Source: Cellvibrio sp. 79
Lineage (GTDB): Bacteria; Pseudomonadota; Gammaproteobacteria; Pseudomonadales; Cellvibrionaceae
Reading direction: 5' to 3'
NCBI GenBank assembly: GCA_003056245.1
Contig: MVDH01000006.1
Span: 1-64,000, forward strand
DNA: 64,000 nt
Shown here in pieces: positions 1-9,111 of this stretch (positions are counted from its first letter, which is position 1; each line of letters begins with the position of its first letter). The notes under the pieces are model-generated. The model did not search any database. It was not told the origin of the DNA and was given only the letters and a program-made list of their open reading frames with translations. Both the position numbers and the translations under genes were made by a program.

Positions 1-1
1 A

Positions 2-72
2 GGGCGCAATGAATTGCGCCCCTACGGATTCATTGTCCACATGTCATCGTAGGGGTTCAATTTATTGAATCC
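2..72. repeat. Paired palindromic repeats, REP-like
   Basis: Positions 2-21 form a near-perfect palindrome with arms GGGCGCAAT and ATTGCGCCC, followed by CTACGG. Positions 51-72 hold a second one built on GGGTTCAAT and ATTGAATCC, preceded by CGTAGG. The CCTACG and CGTAGG tags face each other across about 24 nt, so the two units form one larger inverted structure. The same two core types recur at 1290-1424. Imperfect TTGAATCC-like echoes follow up to about position 115. Confidence 0.7.
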
Positions 73-166
73 TTTTTCATTGAATCCCGTTTCAATCAAA
101 TCCCGCTTTAATTGGTTCCTTTTTTGAATTCACTTTTTCGCAACAAAAACAACTAACATTTGCAAG

Positions 167-835
167 CTATTTCAATTTCAACTTACCATTCACCGCCTCA
201 TCGACTCGATCCATTATCTTTTCGCTTTCGGTTTTTCCCGCACAGGAAACCATATACCAATTTCTTGGCTCACCAATTTTCGTCGCAGGTGATCTCAAGC
301 AACTGCCATTTCCTGAGACAACAATGGTTGCCCCTGAAGCATCTATATACGTTTCTAATCCGCCATCTTCGGCATATGCGAGCGCCGGCTTATTAGATTC
401 CTCCGTTAATTGTTTGCGCAGGCCCGGATGAAAAACGTTTTTAGCGATCTCCGCCGTATTATTTTGCGAGGGATAATAATCATCGCCTAAAAATTCTTTT
501 AATTCTTGCGGAGTTAAAACTTCCGGTTGCAAGGCCAAATCAGGTAATGGCAGCAAGGTGATTGTTGGTGTTTTGATGCTAATAACAGCGGGCTCCAGGA
601 TACGCCTAGCAGCCAGCGCCTCCGGTGGAGCGAGTTCAAGGTATTGCAAACGCGGAGCAGTAGAGTCATCAAGACTCAATAATTTTCCAGCAAAAGCAGC
701 CCACAAAACCAGTAAATGCAGGGATAGCGTGATAACAATCGCTATCGCTCGCCGGGAATCAAGATGGGTTTTGACAGCAGAAAAAAACCGACCATGCCGG
801 GTCGGTTCTTTAAATACAGAAAAAATAGCCAACAT
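167..835 (-). CDS. Hypothetical membrane-anchored protein
   Basis: I do not recognise this family. Starting from the ATG at 835 gives 222 residues; a GTG at 880 would add 15, and neither start has a clear Shine-Dalgarno sequence. A basic N-terminus is followed by one hydrophobic helix at about residues 31-52, then a soluble region rich in Pro, Glu and Leu that should lie in the periplasm. This layout, a short cytoplasmic tail plus one helix plus a long periplasmic tail, resembles TonB-type or division-type bitopic proteins. I see no TonB C-terminal motif, so no function is assigned. The C-terminal third has two cysteines (in SCLRS and VSCAG) that could form a disulfide. Confidence 0.6.
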   Translation of the reverse strand: MLAIFSVFKEPTRHGRFFSAVKTHLDSRRAIAIVITLSLHLLVLWAAFAGKLLSLDDSTAPRLQYLELAPPEALAARRILEPAVISIKTPTITLLPLPDLALQPEVLTPQELKEFLGDDYYPSQNNTAEIAKNVFHPGLRKQLTEESNKPALAYAEDGGLETYIDASGATIVVSGNGSCLRSPATKIGEPRNWYMVSCAGKTESEKIMDRVDEAVNGKLKLK

Positions 836-935
836 ACTTGTAGTGCCATTATTGAAAGTCCTTACTAGACACAATGGCACATAAAAAGTTCGGAACGCCC
901 ATTATCTTTAAACAAGATACCTCTTGAAGCGCATG

Positions 936-1217
936 TTACTCATCAAACATTTGAATCATATATCCGTCTTTTATCGCTTCAGCCATGGCTTTATCTGCAG
1001 CGATCACACGCGGGTCGCTGGTAAGGTTGCTCGGTACCAGCTTGCGGTTTTCAATATCAATTTCAGTAAAACCGGCACGCATTAAATAGAGTTTGCACAA
1101 ATGTTCTGCACCGAATAAATCCTTGAAATTAATGTACACAATGAAGGGGACCATTTGGCCTTCTTTAATATCATCGAATGCGCGTTTGGCACGGCCGTTG
1201 GCGGAGAATATATACAT
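936..1217 (-). CDS. Hypothetical 93-residue soluble protein
   Basis: This is a compact protein with no signal peptide or membrane segment and an amphipathic, mixed alpha/beta composition. Its central sequence (VPFIVYINFKDLFGAEHLCKL) is followed by an acidic C-terminus. I do not recognise the family. It lies 100 nt downstream of the palindrome cluster and reads in the same direction as rapA, but 248 nt of repeat-rich spacer separates the two, so shared transcription is uncertain. The intact frame and native-looking codon use support a real gene. Confidence 0.6.
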   Translation of the reverse strand: MYIFSANGRAKRAFDDIKEGQMVPFIVYINFKDLFGAEHLCKLYLMRAGFTEIDIENRKLVPSNLTSDPRVIAADKAMAEAIKDGYMIQMFDE

Positions 1218-1465
1218 ATATTTACCCTTTTTGTATTGGGTTCGATTTTAAAAATTTAATCGAATGATGAATCAATTGTGAGCATTTTTGGGTTCAATAA
1301 TTGAACCCCACGGATGCGACAATTTTCCCATAGAGGCGCAATTTATTGCGCCCTTTTTTAATCGCAGCACATTCCTGTTAATAACATCTATTGGGCATTT
1401 TTTTGGGCGCAATAAATTGCGCCCCTACGAATCGAATTGCCGTCCTGAACAATGAAATCCGATAA
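1218..1465. repeat. Intergenic cluster of three palindromes (two core types)
   Basis: The spacer between rapA and the 93-residue gene contains three short palindromes. One is GGGTTCAAT-ATTGAACCC at about 1290-1308. The second is GGCGCAAT-ATTGCGCC at 1335-1352, followed by a T run. The third is GGGCGCAAT-ATTGCGCCC at 1405-1424, followed by CTACG. They match the cores at 2-72. The second, with its T run, could act as a terminator. The repeated unit with a CTACG tag is typical of REP/BIME-like elements mobilised by RAYT-type transposases, but no such transposase gene is in this window. Confidence 0.7.
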
Positions 1466-4414
1466 TTAAATTGTCATCACTACGCGCAGTGCATCCAAAC
1501 GGATTTGTGCCTGGCTTAGGAAATGTTGGCTCGCCCCCAAGCGTTGTTGCAAATAATCAATCTCTTCCTGGCGCACATTAGGGTTAACGGCTTTCAAGGC
1601 TTTCATGCGCGACAACTCACCATTCAATTGCTCCGTGACTTTGGCAGTGGCTTCGGCAATTAATTCCGCTTGTTTTGCAGCGGTAATATCCTCGGCTTTT
1701 TGCACCATCGTTGTTAACGTTGGGCGAGCATGACGCACCAGATCCTGGGCATTATTGCGCGGCACTTTTTGCAATAACTTGCTGAGTTGGTTAATCCCCA
1801 ACACTGCCGACAAGTCTTTGCCTTTATCATCCAACAGAACGCGCAATAACGATTGTGGCATATAACGGAACAACTGCAACTCGGCCGGTGCCGGGCAATG
1901 CAATACGAACAATGCTTCCAGCATTAACGTTCCAGGCTTCAATGGTGGCAGCTTTAATGTGCATAAAGCAGTGTTACCAAATTCACTCAGGGAAATTAAA
2001 TCCTGCGCACCGACAACCAACGGATGCTCCCAGGAAAGAAATTGAATATCCTCGCGCGATAGCGCTTGCTGACGATCATAGGTAATTGTCAAACCGCTTT
2101 CCGGCAAACCGGGGAATTCGGCGATACGCATATGATCGCTCGGATGTAGCACCAAACTTTTTTCGCTGTGCTTTTCATAGTCGATCCCAAAACTATCAAA
2201 AACCTGCTCCATATAATTTGGCAACGCTGCATGCGCGTCATTTTCCGCCAACTTATCAACCAATGCTTGAGCCTGTTCCGGCTTACAGGAGTTTAACTCT
2301 AACAAACGATCACGTCCTTGCTGTAATTGCTCAACCAGATTACTGGAAAATGCACGAGTCTCATCAGTAAGTTTTGCAAATGCAGCTTCGTCATTACTAA
2401 CCAGCGCAGGCAAAAGTTTTTCCGCAAACTGGACATATACTGCCTGACCAATTGCGCAGGTTTTTTCAAACGCGTTAAGTCCCTGATGATACCAGTTCAG
2501 TAATTTTTCCTGTGCCGAATGTTGATAAAACGGAACATGGATATTAACGGTAGCCGTTTGCCCAATACGATCCAAACGACCAATACGCTGCTCCAGCAAA
2601 TCCGGATTGGTAGGCAGATCAAACAGCACCAGATCCTGTGCGAACTGAAAGTTACGCCCTTCACTACCAATTTCCGAACACACCAATACCTGTGCGCCGT
2701 CTTCCGCTTCCGCAAAGTAAGCTGCGGCGCGGTCGCGCTCAATCAGATTTAAACCTTCATGGAATACCGCTGTAGTAAAACCTTTACGTAAACGCAAAAA
2801 CTCTTCAACTGATTGAGCAGAGTCAGCGTTCGCGCAAATTACTACAGTTTTTTTGCGGCGATGCTGACGCAACCACTCAGCCAACCAGGTAACACGCGGG
2901 TCTTGCAACCACCAATCGCTATCAGTTTTTTGCTGCCAGAATTGCTCCGCACAAATTTGTGTCGCGAGCGGCAGGGTTTGCAGCGCTTGAATATCTTCAT
3001 CAGCTAGCGTCAATGAATGCGCATGCAATTTACGATCAGGGAAACCGGCAACCGAGTTGCGAGTATTGCGGAATAAAACGCGACCCGTTCCGTGCCGATC
3101 CAACAAATAATGCACAGCGGTATCCAATGCAACAGCGAGGCTTTGGTTCTCTGCTTGCTCCTGCAATTCTTTGAGCGTGTCTTTCGGCAGATAATCTGCC
3201 AATGCTTTTAATAATTTCGCGGGGATCTTTGTGGCGGAGTCTTGTTGTTGCTGCAACAATTCCTGCACCAACTCGTTTAAAGGCTGATACGCTTTTTGTT
3301 CAGCAATAAATTTTTCCAAATCGTAATAGCGATCCGGATCCAGCAAACGCAAACGCGCAAAGTGGCTTTCCAATCCCAATTGTTCTGGTGTTGCCGTAAG
3401 CAACAATAAGCCTTTGGATTTCTTCGCCAAACCTTCAATGCAATTGTAAGCTTTGCTTGGCTTTTTCTCTGACCATTGCAAATGGTGCGCTTCGTCTACC
3501 AGCAATAAATCCCACTCGGCTTGCACCGCTTGCTCATAGCGATAATTATTTTTGGTAAGAAAATCCAATGAACAAATAATTAATTGCGCCGTTTCAAATG
3601 GATTACTGGTGTCTGCCGTTTTTTCAGTATCATCTTCAAAATCGTCAACATAATCGACAGATTCTTCAACACTATCCAAACCAACCAACGCATTACAGCG
3701 CGCTTCGTCGAGCAGCGTAAACGCAAGATTAAAACGGCGCAGCATTTCCACCAGCCACTGGTGTTGCAAACTCGCAGGGACAACAATCAACGCGCGCTGC
3801 ACCCGACCACTCATCAATTGTTGATGCAATACCAATCCTGCCTCGATGGTTTTACCCAAACCTACTTCATCAGCGAGTAAAACACGCGGCGCATGGCGCT
3901 GGGAAACTTCGCTGGCGATATATAACTGGTGCGGCAGCAATTGCACGCGCGGCCCAGCCAAACCAAACATCGGCGATTGGCGATGTTGGTTTTGATAATG
4001 CAGGGTTTGGTAACGCAAGGTGAAATGATCATGCTTATCAATTTGACCGGCGAATAACCGGTCACGCGGTGTACTAAATTGCACAAAGCTATCAAGCTCA
4101 AACTCGGGAATCGAAAGTGTTTCGTTATCTTTAGTGAGACCGATGTACAACAAACAGCCGGCCTGTTCAATTACTTCGGTAATTATTATTTTGGTGCCGT
4201 CCTGATGACGCACCTTCTCACCGACTTCATACTTAACGCGGCTGACCGGGGCATTATCCATTGCATAAGTGCGGCGCTCGCCAGCTGCAGGAAAACTCAA
4301 AGTTAAACGGCGATTGGACACATCCAATACGATACCCAACCCCAAATCCGCTTCCGACTCGCTTATCCAGCGTTGCCCAATTACAAAACCATCAGCTAAC
4401 TGCGACTTTCTCAC
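1466..4414 (-). CDS. rapA: RNA polymerase-associated ATPase RapA (HepA), SWI2/SNF2 family
   Basis: RapA is an ATP-dependent translocase that binds RNA polymerase and promotes its recycling after termination. The 982-residue protein is close to E. coli RapA (968). Order: N-terminal Tudor-like region (about 1-110); SNF2 ATPase lobe with Walker A DEVGLGKT near residue 180 and Walker B DEAHH near 307; helicase lobe 2 with the SEGRNFQFA and QRIGRLDRIGQ motifs; a long C-terminal region typical of RapA. A 14-residue acidic stretch (about 245-265, EESVDYVDDFEDD) interrupts lobe 1. The gene is divergent from the mutarotase gene, and its 3' end faces the palindrome cluster. Identification is secure. 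Confidence 0.96.
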   Translation of the reverse strand: MRKSQLADGFVIGQRWISESEADLGLGIVLDVSNRRLTLSFPAAGERRTYAMDNAPVSRVKYEVGEKVRHQDGTKIIITEVIEQAGCLLYIGLTKDNETLSIPEFELDSFVQFSTPRDRLFAGQIDKHDHFTLRYQTLHYQNQHRQSPMFGLAGPRVQLLPHQLYIASEVSQRHAPRVLLADEVGLGKTIEAGLVLHQQLMSGRVQRALIVVPASLQHQWLVEMLRRFNLAFTLLDEARCNALVGLDSVEESVDYVDDFEDDTEKTADTSNPFETAQLIICSLDFLTKNNYRYEQAVQAEWDLLLVDEAHHLQWSEKKPSKAYNCIEGLAKKSKGLLLLTATPEQLGLESHFARLRLLDPDRYYDLEKFIAEQKAYQPLNELVQELLQQQQDSATKIPAKLLKALADYLPKDTLKELQEQAENQSLAVALDTAVHYLLDRHGTGRVLFRNTRNSVAGFPDRKLHAHSLTLADEDIQALQTLPLATQICAEQFWQQKTDSDWWLQDPRVTWLAEWLRQHRRKKTVVICANADSAQSVEEFLRLRKGFTTAVFHEGLNLIERDRAAAYFAEAEDGAQVLVCSEIGSEGRNFQFAQDLVLFDLPTNPDLLEQRIGRLDRIGQTATVNIHVPFYQHSAQEKLLNWYHQGLNAFEKTCAIGQAVYVQFAEKLLPALVSNDEAAFAKLTDETRAFSSNLVEQLQQGRDRLLELNSCKPEQAQALVDKLAENDAHAALPNYMEQVFDSFGIDYEKHSEKSLVLHPSDHMRIAEFPGLPESGLTITYDRQQALSREDIQFLSWEHPLVVGAQDLISLSEFGNTALCTLKLPPLKPGTLMLEALFVLHCPAPAELQLFRYMPQSLLRVLLDDKGKDLSAVLGINQLSKLLQKVPRNNAQDLVRHARPTLTTMVQKAEDITAAKQAELIAEATAKVTEQLNGELSRMKALKAVNPNVRQEEIDYLQQRLGASQHFLSQAQIRLDALRVVMTI

Positions 4415-4593
4415 TCATGCACCTATTTATTAATGCCCACTTGCCCGGGAAAAATCAAAATTGTCGAAAAGGCGCGCATGATACTGTTTTAACGACCACA
4501 AAACCAAAAATTTTGGCTGTTTGCTTGCATGGATTTCTATAAAATCCCGTCATCAATATCCCGAATTTGGTAGATACTATTTTGGACGACCCT

Positions 4594-5523
4594 ATGCATA
4601 TCAACACTCCCACTGCCGCCAGCACCCAGCAACTCCAGCAATTGATCGCAAAATCACCGTTTTTGAAGCTGGCAACCAGCCAGGAAGTTTACCCGGGTTC
4701 GCTCGGAACCGGCCTTCCCTTACTGACCGTGGAAACAGCGCTCTGTTCGGCTGTTGTGTCACTTCAAGGTGCACATTTACTGGAATTCAAAACCACTAAT
4801 GGCGATCCATTATTATGGGTAAGCCCCAATTGTGATTTCACTCCCGGAACCGCTTTGCGCGGTGGGGTGCCACTTTGCTTGCCCTGGTTCGGGGTTAACC
4901 AAGCTGACCCAACAAAACCCAAACATGGATTTGCGCGCAATCAATTCTGGATACCCAGTGGTGCACGCCAGCATAGTGATGGCAGCATTGAACTGGAATT
5001 TTTGTTCCAAAGCGATGCTAACGAATTATTTGCCTATGATTTCTCCGCAGAAATACGTATGACACTCGGCAACAGCGCGAAAATCGAATTAACAATCAAT
5101 AATACTGACAATGAAGACTTTGATTGCAGTTGGGCAATGCACAATTATCATCGCGTCAGTTCGTTAGATGATGTGCGCGTGGAAGGTTTGGCAGGAAAAA
5201 ATTATTTCGATAATTTTGAAAACTATGCTGAAAAAAACCAGTCTGGCAATGTAAATTTTCCTCGCCCTGTAGATCGCGTTTATCCTGCTATCGAAAACCC
5301 GGTCATTATCAAAGGCTCGCCATCAATTGAAATTACGCACCACAATTGCCCAAGCGTTGTGGTATGGAATCCCGGCATTGAAGCTGCCGCGAAAATTGCG
5401 GACATAGGCGCAGGCAACGAGCAATTTTATATTTGTGTGGAACGCGGCGCAGTATTAGGTGAACAATGGCACTTGGCAGCTGGTACACGTAAAACAGCCT
5501 GGATAGAGTTCAAACAAATCTAA
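4594..5523 (+). CDS. yeaD: D-hexose-6-phosphate mutarotase (YeaD/aldose 1-epimerase family)
   Basis: This family interconverts the alpha and beta anomers of glucose-6-phosphate and related sugar phosphates in the cytosol. Signature pieces are RGGVPLCLPWFG near residue 90 and HGFARNQFW (containing the family histidine) near 113. AMHNYHRV and the late ERGAVLGEQW complete the beta-sandwich fold. I chose the ATG at 4594, giving 309 residues; the frame extends back only to a TTG at 4567. A TATAAA element at 4538-4543 is a possible -10, but its -35 is weak. A strong terminator follows at 5550-5573, so the gene is probably monocistronic. Confidence 0.88.
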   Translation: MHINTPTAASTQQLQQLIAKSPFLKLATSQEVYPGSLGTGLPLLTVETALCSAVVSLQGAHLLEFKTTNGDPLLWVSPNCDFTPGTALRGGVPLCLPWFGVNQADPTKPKHGFARNQFWIPSGARQHSDGSIELEFLFQSDANELFAYDFSAEIRMTLGNSAKIELTINNTDNEDFDCSWAMHNYHRVSSLDDVRVEGLAGKNYFDNFENYAEKNQSGNVNFPRPVDRVYPAIENPVIIKGSPSIEITHHNCPSVVVWNPGIEAAAKIADIGAGNEQFYICVERGAVLGEQWHLAAGTRKTAWIEFKQI

Positions 5524-5549
5524 CATTGAAACCTGTATAAACCACAAAT

Positions 5550-5573
5550 AAAAAGCGCCAATGGGCGCTTTTT
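5550..5573 (+). terminator. Rho-independent terminator after the mutarotase gene
   Basis: AAAAAGCGCC pairs with GGCGCTTTTT across a 4-nt loop. The T run lies on the plus strand 27 nt after the mutarotase stop codon. Confidence 0.85.
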
Positions 5574-5659
5574 ATTTCTCAAGTTGTCCATCAGCGAACG
5601 ATTGTGCAATCAGATTGTCTAGCACTATAGATATCAAAAATTGCTATAGGGGATGAATT

Positions 5660-5836
5660 ATGGACGTACAAGTTGGCGGATTATTTGGTTTTATTTTGTT
5701 GGTTTGTGTTATTTACGCGATTGTAAAAACCGTTCAAAGCAGTGCAAGCACAGGGACAAAAGTTGTATGGACGCTAGTGTTGCTATTGCTTCCCTTCCTT
5801 GGCTTTATCTTGTGGTTAATATTCGGCCCCAAATAA
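5660..5836 (+). CDS. 58-residue PLDc_N-type membrane protein
   Basis: This small gene sits in a different frame from the longer overlapping frame at 5653-5850. It starts at the ATG at 5660, with AGGGGATG as the ribosome binding site about 7 nt upstream. The product has two hydrophobic helices (about 8-22 and 36-55) separated by a short polar turn, and ends in LIFGPK. The pattern of a Trp before the second helix, LLLPFLGF, then W-L-I-F-G-P is characteristic of the phospholipase D nuclease N-terminal (PLDc_N) family. That family consists of small integral membrane proteins of unknown role and has no catalytic HKD motif. Its length fits a complete stand-alone PLDc_N protein. Confidence 0.8.
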   Translation: MDVQVGGLFGFILLVCVIYAIVKTVQSSASTGTKVVWTLVLLLLPFLGFILWLIFGPK

Positions 5837-5899
5837 GCGTTGTGTCATGAAGCAGAATAATTTATTTGCATCCAAAAACATTTAATGGCGAGCAATGGG

Positions 5900-7244
5900 T
5901 CAGTCTTTCCACCGGGCCGCATGGCGCCATCTAATCAACAATTCATCTCGCAAATCAGATGTAAAAGTATCGGTAATATAGATCATTAAATCACGTATAA
6001 ATCGCGCATCGCATGTATACAAAGACTTAATGAAAGATTTAAGCAACATAGGAACAGTAAAAACTGCTTTGGGCTTAATGACTCTATTGCAGGACATTGT
6101 AAGGCGGTTAGCGTATTCTGTTTTTTTTGCCAATTCAGAAAACAACTTTCTTATAAAGTAAGTATTTATTTTCTCTATGTTCGACTGAAACTTTGCATCC
6201 AAATATAAGGGGACTACTCTTGAGTCCCTTTCCTTCCAATATCGTCTATATCCAGCTTCTGTATCAATCAAAATAGCTTTGGATATATTCCGCGCCTCAA
6301 TAAATGCCTCTGTCATTCCCTGGCCACTTACAAAATGTTTTCGGCATCCAGCATCCCCCAGAAGCAAATAGCCTGGGCCGATAGGTTTCCGCAGATAAAA
6401 ATCCGCGTTTTTATGCATCTTACCTTACCAATTTGGATGGCATTTTTTATTAGGGGCCCAACTCGAGAGGATTTTGCCAGATAATTTAGAAAACTGTTTG
6501 GGTTTTCCAAATCCCAACTTGAATTATGAATTTCTTCAGAGGACGCAGACACCAAAGTGCATTTCCATCCGTTTGAAATACGGATCGGTAACCACTGTCA
6601 GACCACTCAACGATCATATCCGTATGTTCGTATTTATTAGAATTCCAGATTTCAGGTGTTTGAATGTATGTCCAGAATGCCGGGATCTTTAAGGTATCAG
6701 TTAAATATGCATTCGAATTTGTCAGGCGTGCAATAATTGAATTGGGACCATCAGCACCAACAACTAATCTTGAACGATGTGATATTGTTTCGTTATTTTT
6801 CTTTGAAACTACACCGACAACACGCCCGGATTCCCGGAGAACATCAACTACTGTGGATTCAGTCAGGAGTAAAACACCAGACCTTTGGGCTTCTGTCTGG
6901 AGCACAGTGTCAACATGTATCCTACGAATACAATAAGGTAAACAATTATCATTGAATTCGCTTTTTACATGCACATCATTTAAATAACTGTGCAGATACT
7001 TCGTGGGAGGGGCAATCCTGCGTAATTCATCACCAATGCCCAATTCATCCAACACTTTCATTCCCGCTCCTTGGATAAAATGTGTTGATAAGGTCATATC
7101 ACGCGGCATTTTCGCAGAGTCCAGAAGAAGCACACTCAATCCGGCTCTTGCAAGATATATCGCCAGTGTCGCACCAGCACAACGAGCACCAACGATAATT
7201 ACATCATATTCCATATTACGCACTACTCCAAAAGGGCTATTCAT
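5900..7244 (-). pseudogene. FAD-dependent oxidoreductase (geranylgeranyl-reductase-like), two frameshifts
   Basis: Three consecutive minus-strand frames together encode one flavoprotein of about 446 residues. The first (7244 to about 6556) has the Rossmann motif VGARCAGATLA at about residue 17 and the second FAD motif VVGADGPNS. The second (about 6555-6420) starts at VSASSEE. The third (6418-5900) carries the GYLLLGDAG motif that binds FAD in this family. Restoring one G after TGG near 6557 and one A in the A5 run near 6411 would rejoin all three, so both lesions look like single-base losses in short homopolymers. This may be genuine decay or assembly error. It is the last gene of the lipid-type operon, 7 nt after the phosphatase gene. 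The family reduces double bonds or hydroxylates hydrophobic substrates; the substrate here is unknown. Confidence 0.8.
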
Positions 7245-7251
7245 TTTCAGA

Positions 7252-7815
7252 CTAATTAGCTATTTCATAAACATCACAAGACCAATGTTTTTTTCCGGGC
7301 TGCTTTGGCCCCGACCAACCTCGCTCAACGAGTGCAGCAGCTATAAATCGATTGAGAAATCCATGCCCCACAAATGAAACAAAACCATACTCACTCGCAA
7401 AAGCAATTAATTTTTCTGCACACAAATTAGCCCTTGCGGTTGCCTCTGCCTTGGACTCACAATTAGCGGAAAACCCCATTAGCCATAAAACCCTGTATAT
7501 AACTGTTAGAATGTCAGCTCTACAATAAAAATTTACTCGTTTTGAATAAGGAACTTCACACTCCCGGAAAAAAGGATCAACAATTGCCCCCCCCGCAAAA
7601 CCGAGCAGCTCAAATGAAGAAATTGATCGCCCTAAATCACTGCACACAAATAGCTGGCAATCTTTTATTTTCTCCAACAAAGAGTCAGCAACTGGAAAAT
7701 TTTTATCAATAACGGCTTTATCATATTTCATCAGCCACTCATTGAAGCTTTTATGATGAATCATCGCTTTCGCTTCAATATCAGGCCTGCCGTGTCGTAT
7801 AAGAGCAATCTTCAT
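7252..7815 (-). CDS. Histidine phosphatase superfamily protein
   Basis: The protein begins MKIALIRHGRP, with the phosphohistidine motif RHG at residues 7-9. It has a second conserved histidine in FVGHGFLNR near the C-terminus and an acidic residue in CEVPY, the usual catalytic set of the branch 2H-phosphatase/phosphoglycerate-mutase fold. I chose the ATG at 7815 (187 residues) because the upstream extension uses a TTG and would overlap the previous gene. This start leaves a 5-nt gap after the methyltransferase-like gene. It sits inside an operon of lipid-type enzymes, so a phospholipid-type or sugar-phosphate substrate is possible, but the sequence does not say which. Confidence 0.8.
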   Translation of the reverse strand: MKIALIRHGRPDIEAKAMIHHKSFNEWLMKYDKAVIDKNFPVADSLLEKIKDCQLFVCSDLGRSISSFELLGFAGGAIVDPFFRECEVPYSKRVNFYCRADILTVIYRVLWLMGFSANCESKAEATARANLCAEKLIAFASEYGFVSFVGHGFLNRFIAAALVERGWSGPKQPGKKHWSCDVYEIAN

Positions 7816-7820
7816 TGGCT

Positions 7821-8507
7821 TTAAATTACAAAAGGAATTAAACAAAACGTTTTTTGCTTGTAGTGCCGATATGTGTCAAATAAACGCGACTCTAGCATTG
7901 CCTCTTCAGCCCTAATCCGTTTGAAAATATATAACAAAACAAAACCGACTAGAAAAAGGGACGCTATTGATTTATAGGACAATGAAAAGCCTACGAACAT
8001 AAGCAAAGTCCCTAAATAGGCCGGGTGCCTTATTTTCGAATAGATCCCGGTAGAAACGACCTGGTGGGAGTCATACAAAACCAATGAATGATTGAAAAAC
8101 CCCCTAAGCTCCCGGATTGCAACCACCCTTACTATTGCCCCTGAAATTAATAGTGCATTTCCAATAAAAAATAACCAAAAGGAATTAAAGGTGAACCAAT
8201 GGAAAAAATAGCTATCCAGTACTGGCGGCAAAACACCAAAACTGACTAGCAAAAATGCACTCGTCAATCCATTAAGTTTGGAATTTGCAAAATCACGAGA
8301 AGCTTCTTTTCGAGTTAATCGAAAAGTAACAATTGCCTCAACAATAAATATCCCAATAAGTACAACAATATTAATTAACAGCTCAATAGTGGAAAGTGTT
8401 GCAGCAGGTTTGAACAAAAAATATTGAAAAACATAAGGTGAAAACAGCGATATAGCTACAGCGAGCAGCAGTAAAGAAAAAGCTTTTCTATCATGATTGA
8501 TACGCAT
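7821..8507 (-). CDS. Isoprenylcysteine carboxyl methyltransferase-like membrane protein
   Basis: A 228-residue polytopic protein with about five hydrophobic segments. The C-terminal half carries the ICMT/phospholipid methyltransferase signature: SKIRHPAYLGTLL, where the membrane-embedded SAM-binding region contains RHPAYLG, followed by an E-rich stretch (RIRAEEAMLESRL) and YRHYKQKT. Bacterial relatives methylate lipids or small hydrophobic molecules, or are of unknown function. The sequence supports a membrane SAM-dependent methyltransferase. The gene lies 10 nt after the preceding one, in the same operon, suggesting it modifies the operon's lipid product. Confidence 0.8.
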   Translation of the reverse strand: MRINHDRKAFSLLLLAVAISLFSPYVFQYFLFKPAATLSTIELLINIVVLIGIFIVEAIVTFRLTRKEASRDFANSKLNGLTSAFLLVSFGVLPPVLDSYFFHWFTFNSFWLFFIGNALLISGAIVRVVAIRELRGFFNHSLVLYDSHQVVSTGIYSKIRHPAYLGTLLMFVGFSLSYKSIASLFLVGFVLLYIFKRIRAEEAMLESRLFDTYRHYKQKTFCLIPFVI

Positions 8508-8517
8508 AGTTCACCTT

Positions 8518-9111
8518 TTATACCAGTAAAAGAATTGCAGATTCTGTTGCTTCAACATACTGTCGTGCAATAGGTAAACCTGTGCGATTTAATTTTATAA
8601 AATCATTCGCTTTCGCATACCAGTTTTCAGATAAATATCCTCGTCCACCATTTAACTTTGTGCACACATCAAAAGATTCGGACAGGTCTGCCAGGCAAGC
8701 CACAACCGAGAGATGAAAGCTAACATAATTGGCATACACCACGTGTGAATTATTCAAAAAGCTCTTTGCTACCGCTATATCACAATGAATTTTTGCCAAT
8801 TTATGCTTTGAAGCCTGCAAATCGAGCAGTGAACCCGAGTGCGCTTTTCGAGAAGATAACCAGGCAATAGTTTCATGCCTCGCCGTTTCAACCAAACCAA
8901 CAATATGAGAAACAAGATCAAATCCAACATTAATGAGCATTTGATCAAATTTTTCTCGTGGAACTACGTATTTGGTGTTGTTTACATCAAGCATTATCTC
9001 ATCACTGAATGGCGTCACCAAGAATGTATTAGCTACGCCAGCTCCATTATAAAATTCATCGTTAATAAGACTCTTTGATAAGTTATCAAGCTGAAGTTCA
9101 ATATTGTTCAT
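8518..9111 (-). CDS. Stand-alone acyl-CoA dehydrogenase C-terminal-like domain
   Basis: This 197-residue helical protein resembles only the C-terminal four-helix domain of acyl-CoA dehydrogenases. It has a helix with LQASKHKLAKIHCDIAVAK, matching the usual region after the active-site loop, then NGGRGYLSENWY in place of the GGxGYxxExP motif, and a final helix. The N-terminal and beta domains that hold most of the FAD site are absent. It overlaps the upstream acyltransferase gene by 14 nt. A full-length acyl-CoA dehydrogenase (12866-13972) is in the same operon, so this could be a partner subunit, or a degenerate protein with a structural role. Confidence 0.65.
   Translation of the reverse strand: MNNIELQLDNLSKSLINDEFYNGAGVANTFLVTPFSDEIMLDVNNTKYVVPREKFDQMLINVGFDLVSHIVGLVETARHETIAWLSSRKAHSGSLLDLQASKHKLAKIHCDIAVAKSFLNNSHVVYANYVSFHLSVVACLADLSESFDVCTKLNGGRGYLSENWYAKANDFIKLNRTGLPIARQYVEATESAILLLV

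Noticed and set aside
4521-4799. Plus-strand frame overlapping the mutarotase start
   Set aside because: Out of frame with the clear mutarotase gene and without family features.
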